Shown here: positions 1-7,403 of the stretch, in pieces
How the letters are laid out: each line of letters opens with the position of its first letter
Position numbering within the stretch: the first letter of the stretch is position 1
Assembly: GCF_900114475.1 (NCBI RefSeq)
Contig: NZ_FOTE01000003.1
Location: 186,001-250,000, forward strand
Origin: Paenibacillus sp. 1_12
GTDB lineage: Bacteria > Bacillota > Bacilli > Paenibacillales > NBRC-103111
Reading direction: 5' to 3'
Length of the DNA: 64,000 nt
Program-made: the position numbers and the translations under genes
The notes under the pieces: model-generated
What the model was told of the DNA's origin: nothing
The model's database searches: none
Seen by the model: only the letters and a program-made list of their open reading frames with translations

Positions 1-147
1 ATGTGGCGATTGCTGCTGAGTGATATGAATATCACCTACAGCGAGCTGAACCAGATGGACCAGGACGATCTGGCCGAAGCCAATGCGGCGCTCGATATGT
101 ACATCGAGATGATGGAGAAAAATATGGAGAAATCGAAGAAGCGCTGA
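1..147 (+). CDS. Small phage tail protein, possibly the C-terminal end of a longer gene
   Basis: This reading frame is open from the first base and ends with TGA at 145-147, giving 48 residues (begins MWRLLLSDMNITYSEL, ends in a Lys-rich stretch). The first codon is ATG, but the real start may lie upstream of the window. It sits directly before the tape measure gene. In PBSX-type tails that place is held by a tail assembly chaperone or its small companion (XkdN/XkzB position). The acidic, helical composition with many Asp, Glu and Met fits such a protein. The assignment rests on position only. Confidence 0.5.
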   Translation: MWRLLLSDMNITYSELNQMDQDDLAEANAALDMYIEMMEKNMEKSKKR

Positions 148-165
148 TAGGCGCTTCTTTGTTTC
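137..165 (+). terminator. Hairpin between chaperone-position gene and tape measure gene
   Basis: An 8-bp stem AGAAGCGC (137-144) pairs with GCGCTTCT (151-158) across a 6-nt loop, followed by the T-rich stretch TTGTTTCTTTT. The stop codon of the preceding frame lies in the loop. It may act as a partial terminator that lowers tape measure expression relative to upstream tail genes. Confidence 0.5.
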
Positions 166-192
166 TTTTGAGGGGAAAGGTGGTGGAGGGGT

Positions 193-2652
193 ATGGCAGC
201 TTCAATAACATTCAAAGAAAGTTTGGAGAAATTAGGGAAAAGTACATCTGCAGGAATAGGTATTGCTTTTGATAATATTAGCACATCTATTTGGAAAGCA
301 GCCACTGAATCGGAAAGATCACTTAATATTATTAAAAAAGGAACCGGAGCAACCAGCACAATATTAGGGGATTTAATGACAAGTTATAAAAAAGTGGGCT
401 CAGAGGTACCTGATGAAATGAATGCTGTGGCTACGGTTATAGCAGCGATTCATAAGAAAACGGGTGCAACTGGAACGAGCCTAGAGGAAATGTCAGGAAA
501 AATATTAAGGTTAGGATCTCTAACAGGAACTAGCACGAGTATCATGTCTACTTCTATGACGAGCGCAATGAAGGATTGGGATTTAGGCGCTGATCAAGGT
601 GGCGCTATGTTTGACAAACTCTATTTTTTATCTCAGAAAACGGGTATGGGTGTTAACGTGCTTGCTGATAAAATGGTCAAATTCGGTGATCCAATGCGAA
701 GATTAGGTTATGACTTTGATACCAGCGCAGCAATGATAGGGCAATGGACGGATAAAGGATTAGATGCAGACATGGTTCTAGCATCTTTCTCAACAGCTCT
801 TGGGAAGATGTCCTCACAAGATATTCCTGACCCTGGCAAGGGGCTAGAGTCATCAATTCAAAAAATAAAAGAAGCTTCAACAATGGCTGAAGCCTCAGGC
901 TTGGCTATGAAAGTTTTTGGTGAAGCAAGTGGTCCTACAATGGCTTCAGCTATCCGTGAAGGTAAGTTGGAATTGGGCAATCTATTAAATGAAATGAAAA
1001 ATTCCAAAGGCATTATCGATAATGTTTCCAAGGATACTGAAACGTTAGGAGATAAGTTCACTGTTTTAAAGAAAAATACAATCAATTCACTATCACCTCT
1101 AGGTGATAAACTGATGGAATTGGCAAATAAGAACTTTCCTCTCCTTACAAAAGCTATTGAAAGCTTGTCTGCTTGTTTTGATAATATGAGCCCATACATT
1201 AACAAATTCCTTGACGGTCTTGGTGAAAACATACCAGGTGTTATAGATGGAATAATTGAATCGATAAACTTTTTAAAGAGTCACCTTGAAATACTCGGTC
1301 CTGTGGTAGGTGTAGTTGCCATAGTGTTTGGTACGGCTTTGACTGCCTCCTTATGGAGCGTTGCTGTGGCTGAATGGGCAGCGATTTCTCCATTGTTGCC
1401 TTTTATAGCTGCTGTTGTCGGTCTTGGTGCTCAAATAGCCTTGTTGGGTTACATGTGGAAAACGAATATGTTCGGCCTTCGAGATACGGCAAGTAATGTA
1501 TTGGGTTTTGTGACAGGCATATTTAATAAATATAGTAATTATATGAGTTCAATAATGCCTTATATACTCCAGATTGTTGCTGTTGTTTGGCCCATGATTA
1601 AGACCTTAATCGTTACGGACTGCATGGTTATTTGGGGTATTATCAAGCTAGTTTTCACCCATGCTTATAATATGATTTCATGGTTTCTGACAGCTTTATT
1701 TAATATTATGGGAATCATCTGGAATTACAGTACAGGTATGTTTAAAGTATTTCTACAGCTCTTAACTTTGGATTTTTCGGGGGCTTTGCAAACATGGCTG
1801 GATACATTTAAAAATGTTGGAATGGGAATAGCACAATTTGTTACTGACTTTATTTCTGTTTATATTTCAGCTTTTTCCCTTGGTGTGGATATTATTACTA
1901 ATAATCTAAGAACTTTCTTAGATACTGTTATTTTTGTGTTTACTACTATAGGTGGGTTAGTAGGTTTAATTTTTGACATCTTCACTAGCTTCCTCACAGT
2001 AATATGGCAATTACTAACAGGTAATGGTGATGAAGCAAAGCTTACTGTACAACGCACTTTTGAAGAAATTGTTGACTTTCTTAATGGAATTCTCAATGGA
2101 GTTACTACTATTGGCAGTAATTTTGTTGAAGGAATTATAACTGGCATAGTGAATGCATTCCCAAACTTATCAAATACAATTGTATCAATTGGACAAGCGA
2201 TGCGAGATGGAATCAGGTCATTTCTTGGAATCAAATCACCTTCTAAAGTTATGATGGAAGTTGGGTATTGGACAACTGAAGGGCTCGTATCTGGGCTAGA
2301 AAATGGTGAAAACAGCGTAATCGGGTCATCAGAAAAGATAGCCGAAGCTGTTGTGAATCCTTTTGAAAATGGGATTTCTCATTACGGCTTTAACTCTGAT
2401 CAAACAATTGACCTGACTTACGATACAGCAAAAATTCCTGCAAGCTCTCCAGCTATACCGCCAGCGGCTTACTATAACAGTCCTACCGCATTTAATAATG
2501 CCGCAAATACAGAAATAAATCCCGTTATCAATATTACGCTCAACGGAGACAGCAATGAGTCAACTGCTAAGGATATCGCTGAAAAAGTTAAACTTGCCAT
2601 TCAAGAAGTATTCGAGAGCGCATCACGCAGGCAAGGAATTGCGGGGGGATAA
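193..2652 (+). CDS. Phage tail tape measure protein
   Basis: An 819-residue protein that would fix tail length and serve as the chaperoned core of the tail tube. The N-terminal ~330 residues are Ser/Thr/Gly/Lys-rich and helical. Residues ~350-620 contain several long hydrophobic segments, as usual in tape measure proteins. Near residue 690 is the GIKSPSKVM motif common at the C-terminal end of the family. The ATG follows a GGTGGAGG ribosome site. At about 1.5 angstrom per residue the length would suggest a tail near 120 nm (family rule, not measured). The gene reads more AT-rich than the baseplate genes after it. It is followed after 2 bp by the next tail gene. Confidence 0.88.
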   Translation: MAASITFKESLEKLGKSTSAGIGIAFDNISTSIWKAATESERSLNIIKKGTGATSTILGDLMTSYKKVGSEVPDEMNAVATVIAAIHKKTGATGTSLEEMSGKILRLGSLTGTSTSIMSTSMTSAMKDWDLGADQGGAMFDKLYFLSQKTGMGVNVLADKMVKFGDPMRRLGYDFDTSAAMIGQWTDKGLDADMVLASFSTALGKMSSQDIPDPGKGLESSIQKIKEASTMAEASGLAMKVFGEASGPTMASAIREGKLELGNLLNEMKNSKGIIDNVSKDTETLGDKFTVLKKNTINSLSPLGDKLMELANKNFPLLTKAIESLSACFDNMSPYINKFLDGLGENIPGVIDGIIESINFLKSHLEILGPVVGVVAIVFGTALTASLWSVAVAEWAAISPLLPFIAAVVGLGAQIALLGYMWKTNMFGLRDTASNVLGFVTGIFNKYSNYMSSIMPYILQIVAVVWPMIKTLIVTDCMVIWGIIKLVFTHAYNMISWFLTALFNIMGIIWNYSTGMFKVFLQLLTLDFSGALQTWLDTFKNVGMGIAQFVTDFISVYISAFSLGVDIITNNLRTFLDTVIFVFTTIGGLVGLIFDIFTSFLTVIWQLLTGNGDEAKLTVQRTFEEIVDFLNGILNGVTTIGSNFVEGIITGIVNAFPNLSNTIVSIGQAMRDGIRSFLGIKSPSKVMMEVGYWTTEGLVSGLENGENSVIGSSEKIAEAVVNPFENGISHYGFNSDQTIDLTYDTAKIPASSPAIPPAAYYNSPTAFNNAANTEINPVINITLNGDSNESTAKDIAEKVKLAIQEVFESASRRQGIAGG

Positions 2653-2654
2653 TC

Positions 2655-3080
2655 ATGGCAACTATTAACGATTATAAAGTGATGGTCGAAACCGAAGATC
2701 CATCTTACGACATTGAGGTCACTGAGCAGCCCATTGAGGATGGACTGGATTTGGTGGATCATGTACGCACAAAAGCAAGAACGATGAACATCAGCGGTTT
2801 CATTGTCGGTGAGGATGCTGCTCAAACCAGAGAAGGACTTTTGAACCTAATGCAGTATGGCTCTATTGTAAACTACCAGGGACGTAATTCATTTGTCGGC
2901 ATTTTGACCAGCTTTCGCAGTTCGCATACGCATCAGATTGAGAATGGAATGTCGTTCACAGCGAGCTTGAAGGAAGTGCGTACAGCAACAGCTTCTGTAA
3001 TTCGTGAAGTATCGCTTGAAGACGGAGCAGAGATTAATCCGGTAAGTAATATGGGAAGACAGGATTCGACTGAATTGTAA
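2655..3080 (+). CDS. Dit-like/baseplate N-terminal-domain tail protein
   Basis: A 141-residue protein starting MATINDYKVMVETEDPSYDI. The pattern of a modified ligand region (EQPIEDGLDLVDHVR), a short strand block (MNISGFIVG) and a 'bundle into lines/constant width' style segment resembles the N-terminal half of distal-tail (Dit) or XkdP-region proteins that connect tube to baseplate. It starts 2 bp after the tape measure stop codon, so the two are probably translated together. No LysM domain is visible, unlike PBSX XkdP. Family assignment is by resemblance and gene order. Confidence 0.6.
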   Translation: MATINDYKVMVETEDPSYDIEVTEQPIEDGLDLVDHVRTKARTMNISGFIVGEDAAQTREGLLNLMQYGSIVNYQGRNSFVGILTSFRSSHTHQIENGMSFTASLKEVRTATASVIREVSLEDGAEINPVSNMGRQDSTEL

Positions 3081-3128
3081 AGCTTCGATTTTACGCGGGG
3101 ATCGACTTGTGGAAGTGAAAGTTCTATT

Positions 3129-3527
3129 TTGAATATAAGCGTGAATTTGATGTATGGGCTGGAGCCTGAGATGAGCTTTAAGTCCTGGGAGGTGTTTGAA
3201 CTGGCACTCATTATTAATATTGACAAGAAAAAAATTCCTTATCGTTTTGAAATATTGCTTGCAGGCTCGCTTTTTGAAATGGAGTTTCACTATAATCCTG
3301 ATTTCAATTATTTTACTGTCGATCTTTTTAAAAATAAAGAGCTTATCGTTTTCGGAGAAAAGCTTGTATACGGGTTACCATTATTCCATGACATCGTTGA
3401 TTCGAGACTTCCTGATGTAGGTTTGATTCCGCTTGATGCATCAGGTCAGACTGTGGAAGTTAACGCACAGACTTTGGGAGAGACTGTATTTCTTACTGTC
3501 GTGGAATGGGAGATGGCATATGGTTAA
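3129..3527 (+). CDS. Baseplate plug-like protein
   Basis: A 132-residue protein with a TTG start preceded by GGAAGTGAAAG. It is rich in beta strands and aromatic residues (FEMEFHYNPDFNYFTVDLF near residues 50-70), which resembles the small plug-domain proteins found between the Dit-like and gpD-like genes of myoviral tails. It overlaps the next gene by 8 bp. It has no enzymatic motif. The function is inferred mainly from position. Confidence 0.55.
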   Translation: MNISVNLMYGLEPEMSFKSWEVFELALIINIDKKKIPYRFEILLAGSLFEMEFHYNPDFNYFTVDLFKNKELIVFGEKLVYGLPLFHDIVDSRLPDVGLIPLDASGQTVEVNAQTLGETVFLTVVEWEMAYG

Positions 3528-4317
3528 TTTCGGCAGGAAAGTGGAGATTCAATCTGGTTCGAGATCCTTAACCAATCAGGATTTTACTATAGAGTTTACA
3601 GTTCCCTTTGATAATGACCTGCTGCCTAACGAAAGCGAGATTAAAATTTATAATCTTACAGATGATACGATAAAAGAATTTGAAGTCGGCAAGAAGCTGA
3701 TTATTAACGCAGGTTATACGGGCAATGTAGGCATGATTCTGCAAGGCGTTATTTCCAATAAGGTTACTCAGTACAGTGGAGTAGACAAAACAACCACAAT
3801 TCATGTATTGGACGCTGAGAATAAGGACAAAAGTGAAGTAAAAGATATTGCCTTTGCCAAGGGAACGCCCGCAAGCAAAATTCTTGACCAAATGACATCA
3901 GAGCTTGGGATTCATGTGGCTCAATTCTTTTTGAACGAGGATTTCGTTTATGAGGAAGGTTATACGGCGACAGGCAGGATTACGGATATTATCAAAAAAA
4001 TTGCCGCCGACTGTGGCACCAGCGCATACGTGAACAAAGGACAGCTTTACATTCGAAATTTGCGCCATGGTAACGATGCAGCGATAGCGCTTTCAGCTGA
4101 GTCAGGCTTGATTGGGCAGCCGGAATCTTTTGATGAAGGAGAATATGGATTTGAAGGACTTAGGCTCAAATCACAGCTGCAGCACCGCATTACTACGGCT
4201 ACGGTCATTAAGCTGAATTCTAAGCGCTACCAAGATACAACTTTGCATATCCGAAAAGGGTCACACAGATGCACCGGCTCAGATTTTGTCACGGAAATGG
4301 AGGGGATTTATCCTTGA
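3520..4317 (+). CDS. gpD/XkdQ-like baseplate hub protein
   Basis: Residues MVNFGRKVEIQSG onward give a 265-residue protein with the beta-rich build of late-control protein D and XkdQ. In the family these form the hub ring that connects the tail tube to the spike. The longer open frame upstream of the ATG at 3520 overlaps the preceding gene and is not needed. The segment FAKGTPASKILDQM and the later TATGRITDIIKKIAADCGTSA match the two-domain hub layout. It is shorter than P2 gpD (~390 residues), which suggests a reduced C-terminus. It overlaps the next gene by 4 bp. Confidence 0.65.
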   Translation: MVNFGRKVEIQSGSRSLTNQDFTIEFTVPFDNDLLPNESEIKIYNLTDDTIKEFEVGKKLIINAGYTGNVGMILQGVISNKVTQYSGVDKTTTIHVLDAENKDKSEVKDIAFAKGTPASKILDQMTSELGIHVAQFFLNEDFVYEEGYTATGRITDIIKKIAADCGTSAYVNKGQLYIRNLRHGNDAAIALSAESGLIGQPESFDEGEYGFEGLRLKSQLQHRITTATVIKLNSKRYQDTTLHIRKGSHRCTGSDFVTEMEGIYP

Positions 4318-4763
4318 GTATCGTTGATCCGGGAAGTGCTGTGAATGCGTTCGTGGTTGGGATGCTGGAGAAAGCATTTGATGATTTGTATGTATGTTTT
4401 CCATGCAGGGTCATTTCCTTCCACCCTGGAAGCTGTAGAGCCGTTGTTCAACCTTTAGTAAAAGCGGGTAGTACAAGCCCAGCACTCATTCAAAATGTAT
4501 CGGTGCTTGGACAGAAATTCAAGATCAAGGAATATGAACAAACGATTATTGATGAAGGTGTTGAACGCACAATTACTATGAAGGAGCATGAGGCGGTTTG
4601 TATTCCGAATGTGAGTGCGGGAGATACGGTTGTTGTGGTTTGTGCTGATGTGGAAATTAAAAACACGCTGTCAGGTCAAGTTGCTTCGCCAGACAGCAAG
4701 CGTAGACATAGTAAAAATGATGCTGTAATCGTGGGGGTACTGCCATGGAGTCTTTTAAGCTAA
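4314..4763 (+). CDS. Gp138-type membrane-puncturing spike protein
   Basis: A 149-residue protein. I place the start at TTG 4314, since AGGGG of the preceding gene's last codons (around 4300-4306) is correctly spaced, rather than at the out-of-context ATG 4269. The N-terminal OB-like pattern CRVISFHPGSCRAVVQPLV matches the Gp138 N-terminal domain, whose members trimerise into the tail spike tip. The short C-terminus with NTLSGQVASPDSKRRHSKNDA may be the beta-helical needle. Its presence indicates a contractile tail. It overlaps the next gene by 19 bp. Confidence 0.7.
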   Translation: MSIVDPGSAVNAFVVGMLEKAFDDLYVCFPCRVISFHPGSCRAVVQPLVKAGSTSPALIQNVSVLGQKFKIKEYEQTIIDEGVERTITMKEHEAVCIPNVSAGDTVVVVCADVEIKNTLSGQVASPDSKRRHSKNDAVIVGVLPWSLLS

Positions 4764-5104
4764 TTAATGGTGATCTGGTTATGGAGCTGGGGGAGCTTGT
4801 GTTGGTGGATGGGCGAGAAGAGCTTGCCCAATGCGTGAAAAACGTGCTCGGTACAAATAAGGCTGAATGGTTTTTAAATCGAGGTATGGGAATCAAATTC
4901 AACGCCTTTCTGGAGAAAAACTTAAATGAAGAGGAAATGCGCGAGCAGATTCGGCAAGGCTTGTTTCAGGAACCGCGTATTAAGACGGTCGATAAAATTA
5001 CTTTCGATTATGATACCAAAAACCGGACGATGGATGTACGATTCGCCGCTACAGCCGTTGATGGTCAAAAAGTAGAAGGCGAGGTGATTCAGAATGTTGG
5101 ATAG
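4745..5104 (+). CDS. gp25/XkdS-like baseplate wedge protein (DUF2634-type)
   Basis: A 119-residue protein with the typical gp25 layout: an N-terminal strand pair (GDLVMELGELVLVDGREEL), the motif VLGTNKAEWFLNRGMG, and a C-terminal segment on derivatives of a polynomial-like beta sheet. In contractile tails this protein joins the inner baseplate wedge to the sheath. The order spike, gp25, baseplate J is the standard one. It overlaps the baseplate J gene by 11 bp. Confidence 0.75.
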   Translation: MESFKLINGDLVMELGELVLVDGREELAQCVKNVLGTNKAEWFLNRGMGIKFNAFLEKNLNEEEMREQIRQGLFQEPRIKTVDKITFDYDTKNRTMDVRFAATAVDGQKVEGEVIQNVG

Positions 5105-6269
5105 TCAGGGCTTTAAACGAAAACGGTATGCTGACCTGATTGGGGAAATGGAAGCGAAAGCGCGGGAAGCCTATGGTGAAACCGTCAATACCTCCGAGAG
5201 ATCGCCTTTGGGCATTTTGCTGCGCATCTTTGCCTGGTTTCTGAGTAAACCGTGGGAAAAGGCAGAGGATGTGTATTTTTCCGCATATATCAACACGGCG
5301 CAGGGTGTCCAGCAGGATCGTCTCGGACCTCATGTTGGGATCACAAGAATTGCTGAGCAGTACGCTTCGGGTCGTGTCGATTTTGTCGGAACAGCAGGGT
5401 ATACGATCCCATCCGGATTTTCCGTCCGTACCCCAACGGGGATATATTTTACAACAGTAAGCAGTGTGACTCTCGATGGGACAGGTATGGGGACAGGAGC
5501 TATCCGTGCTTCCGTCGCAGGAGCTCGCGGTAATGTAGCAGCAGGGACAATCATTGAAATTGTGAATCCGAATCCCAATGTCACTTCAGTATCGAATGCT
5601 ATGTCTGCTGCGGGTGGCAGGGAAAAAGAGACCGATCCCGAATTCCGCGAACGGTTCACACTATCTGTATCTGGCGGTGGGGCGGGTACTCTGGATTCCA
5701 TTCGCGGTGCATTGCTGCGTGTTTCCGGTGTACGTGCTGCGACGATCATCGAAAATACTTCATTGCTCACAGACGCAGACGGGCGGCCAGGCAAAAGCTT
5801 TGAGGCTTATGTGTTGGGAGGCGATTCAGATGCGATTGCACAAAGTATTTTGGATACGAAGGCTGTCGGCATTGAGTCCTATGGGGCTGTGTCGCGGATT
5901 GTGACCGATCTGTCAGGCTCTCCTCATACGATCAAATTCAGCTATGCCGAGGAGGTTGCCATTCATGTGCGTGCGAACATCAGAAGCAACGCTCAATATC
6001 CTGCAGATGGCAATGCTCAAATACGCTCGGCTGTCATTCGGTACATTGGTGGAGAGGACAGCGATGGATCATTATACAGCGGCCTGGCTATGGGAAATGA
6101 CGTGATTTATACGAAGCTGATCAGTGCGCTCTACAAAGTTGAGGGTGTTGAAGACGTGAGTCTGCAAATTGCAGCAGCTGGCGGCTATGAATCGGACAAT
6201 ATTGCAATTTCCAGCAACCAGGTGGCTCAGGTGATTCATAGTGATATTGAGGTGGTCAGTCATGCTTAA
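5094..6269 (+). CDS. Baseplate J-like protein (XkdT type)
   Basis: A 391-residue protein with the baseplate J signatures: RSPLGILLRIFAWF near residue 40, the beta-rich centre beginning GRVDFVGTAGYTIPSG, and the conserved GGREKETDPEFRERF near residue 185. The product forms the wedge arms around the central hub. Gene order (gp25, J, DUF2313) is identical to PBSX xkdS-xkdT-xkdU. It overlaps the next gene by 8 bp. Confidence 0.85.
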   Translation: MLDSQGFKRKRYADLIGEMEAKAREAYGETVNTSERSPLGILLRIFAWFLSKPWEKAEDVYFSAYINTAQGVQQDRLGPHVGITRIAEQYASGRVDFVGTAGYTIPSGFSVRTPTGIYFTTVSSVTLDGTGMGTGAIRASVAGARGNVAAGTIIEIVNPNPNVTSVSNAMSAAGGREKETDPEFRERFTLSVSGGGAGTLDSIRGALLRVSGVRAATIIENTSLLTDADGRPGKSFEAYVLGGDSDAIAQSILDTKAVGIESYGAVSRIVTDLSGSPHTIKFSYAEEVAIHVRANIRSNAQYPADGNAQIRSAVIRYIGGEDSDGSLYSGLAMGNDVIYTKLISALYKVEGVEDVSLQIAAAGGYESDNIAISSNQVAQVIHSDIEVVSHA

Positions 6270-6903
6270 TGTCCGCGACATGCTGAGGCTATTAACGGAT
6301 AACTATAATAAAAGTCCACGGGGCAATATCGGCAAGCTTCTATCCATTGTGAATGATCAGCTGAACGACTTGCTGCAAACTCTGGATACAATGGAGAAGT
6401 GGCGGGATATTGATTTGGCAGAGGGCACGACTCTGGATGGTATTGGCCAAAATGTTGGGCAACCGCGGGGAGCGGCATCGGATCAGGTATACCGAATTTT
6501 GATCAAAACCAAAATCGCTCGTAACCTATCGCGTGGAGATATGAATACGGTAATCCGGGTTATAGCAATGGCTGTCAAAGCTGATTACTCTGAGATTGAA
6601 ATTCAGGAAAAATATACAGATGCCTTCGACCCCGAGCCTGCTGCCATCTCGCTGCTGAGGCTCCCATTAAGTCGGATTAGTGATTCGGAAATCGATTTGA
6701 GACAATTTGCCCGTATTATTCAGAGAACCGTTGCTGCGGGTGTAAGGGTCGATGCGGTTGAACTGCAAGGGACTTTTTCGTTTGCAAGCGGTGATGATGT
6801 AGAACTGGATACGGCTGTCGGTTTTGCTGGTGTCGATCAGACTACAGGTGGCACGTTAGGCGCGGTTTTCACCCCTTCTGTAGAAACGGATTTACCTATA
6901 TAA
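6262..6903 (+). CDS. YmfQ/XkdU-like tail protein (DUF2313)
   Basis: A 213-residue protein starting MLNVRDMLRLL, with GAGGTGG just upstream of ATG 6262. The N-terminal region LAEGTTLDGIGQNVGQPRG is the characteristic DUF2313/YmfQ motif. Members of this family connect the baseplate wedge to the tail fibres. The C-terminal ~50 residues (ASGDDVELDTAVGFAG onward) are Gly/Asp-rich and may be a fibre-docking extension. Confidence 0.75.
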   Translation: MLNVRDMLRLLTDNYNKSPRGNIGKLLSIVNDQLNDLLQTLDTMEKWRDIDLAEGTTLDGIGQNVGQPRGAASDQVYRILIKTKIARNLSRGDMNTVIRVIAMAVKADYSEIEIQEKYTDAFDPEPAAISLLRLPLSRISDSEIDLRQFARIIQRTVAAGVRVDAVELQGTFSFASGDDVELDTAVGFAGVDQTTGGTLGAVFTPSVETDLPI

Positions 6904-6921
6904 ATAAGGAGCGTGGATAGC

Positions 6922-7365
6922 ATGGCTTTTGAAAAAGAACTACCCGAATGGAAAGCAGCCGGCATCGAGCCGCCACTGACGAAACGCAATGAAGGCTGGA
7001 AACCTGGTGAGAAACCGCCGGCTGACTGGTTGAACTGGACACAGAACAAGACGTATGAAGCTTTGAAGGAGTTGCAGGAGAAGGCAGTTCCTTCAGATTC
7101 TCCAACATTCACAGGTCCTCTAACTGTACCACGACTGATTTCAACGGTAGCGACAGGTACAGCACCTCTTACTGTAAACAGTGAGACTCAAGTTGATAAT
7201 TTAAATGCGGATATGGTGAATGGCTTCCGATTGAATCAAGGCGTGAGAACAACGGATTCGCCAACGTTTGCAGGGCTGAAAACAAACAAATTCGTGCTTC
7301 CTGTGAGAACTTCTGACCCCGTATCACCAGAAGTTGGGGAAACTTGGTTTAGAAGTGATCTGTAG
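6922..7365 (+). CDS. Short tail-fibre or collar-like protein
   Basis: A 147-residue protein (MAFEKELPEWKAAGIEPP). AAGGAG at 6906-6911 selects ATG 6922 over the GTG nine bases earlier. The start EWKAAGIEPPLTKRNEGWKPGEKPPADWLNW is a recurrent N-terminal docking sequence of Bacillales prophage fibre proteins. After residue ~55 come short repeats around DSPTFTG and DSPTFAGL, as in trimeric tail fibres. It would attach receptor-binding domains to the baseplate. No catalytic motif is present. Confidence 0.6.
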   Translation: MAFEKELPEWKAAGIEPPLTKRNEGWKPGEKPPADWLNWTQNKTYEALKELQEKAVPSDSPTFTGPLTVPRLISTVATGTAPLTVNSETQVDNLNADMVNGFRLNQGVRTTDSPTFAGLKTNKFVLPVRTSDPVSPEVGETWFRSDL

Positions 7366-7403
7366 CTACAAACACCTTGCTGTTTGGAAAGGAGACGAAA
7401 TAA

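Noticed and set aside
858-1232. Reverse-strand frame inside the tape measure gene
   Set aside because: It lies wholly within a well-supported gene, has no ribosome site and no recognisable motif. Other reverse-strand frames in genes were dropped for the same reason.
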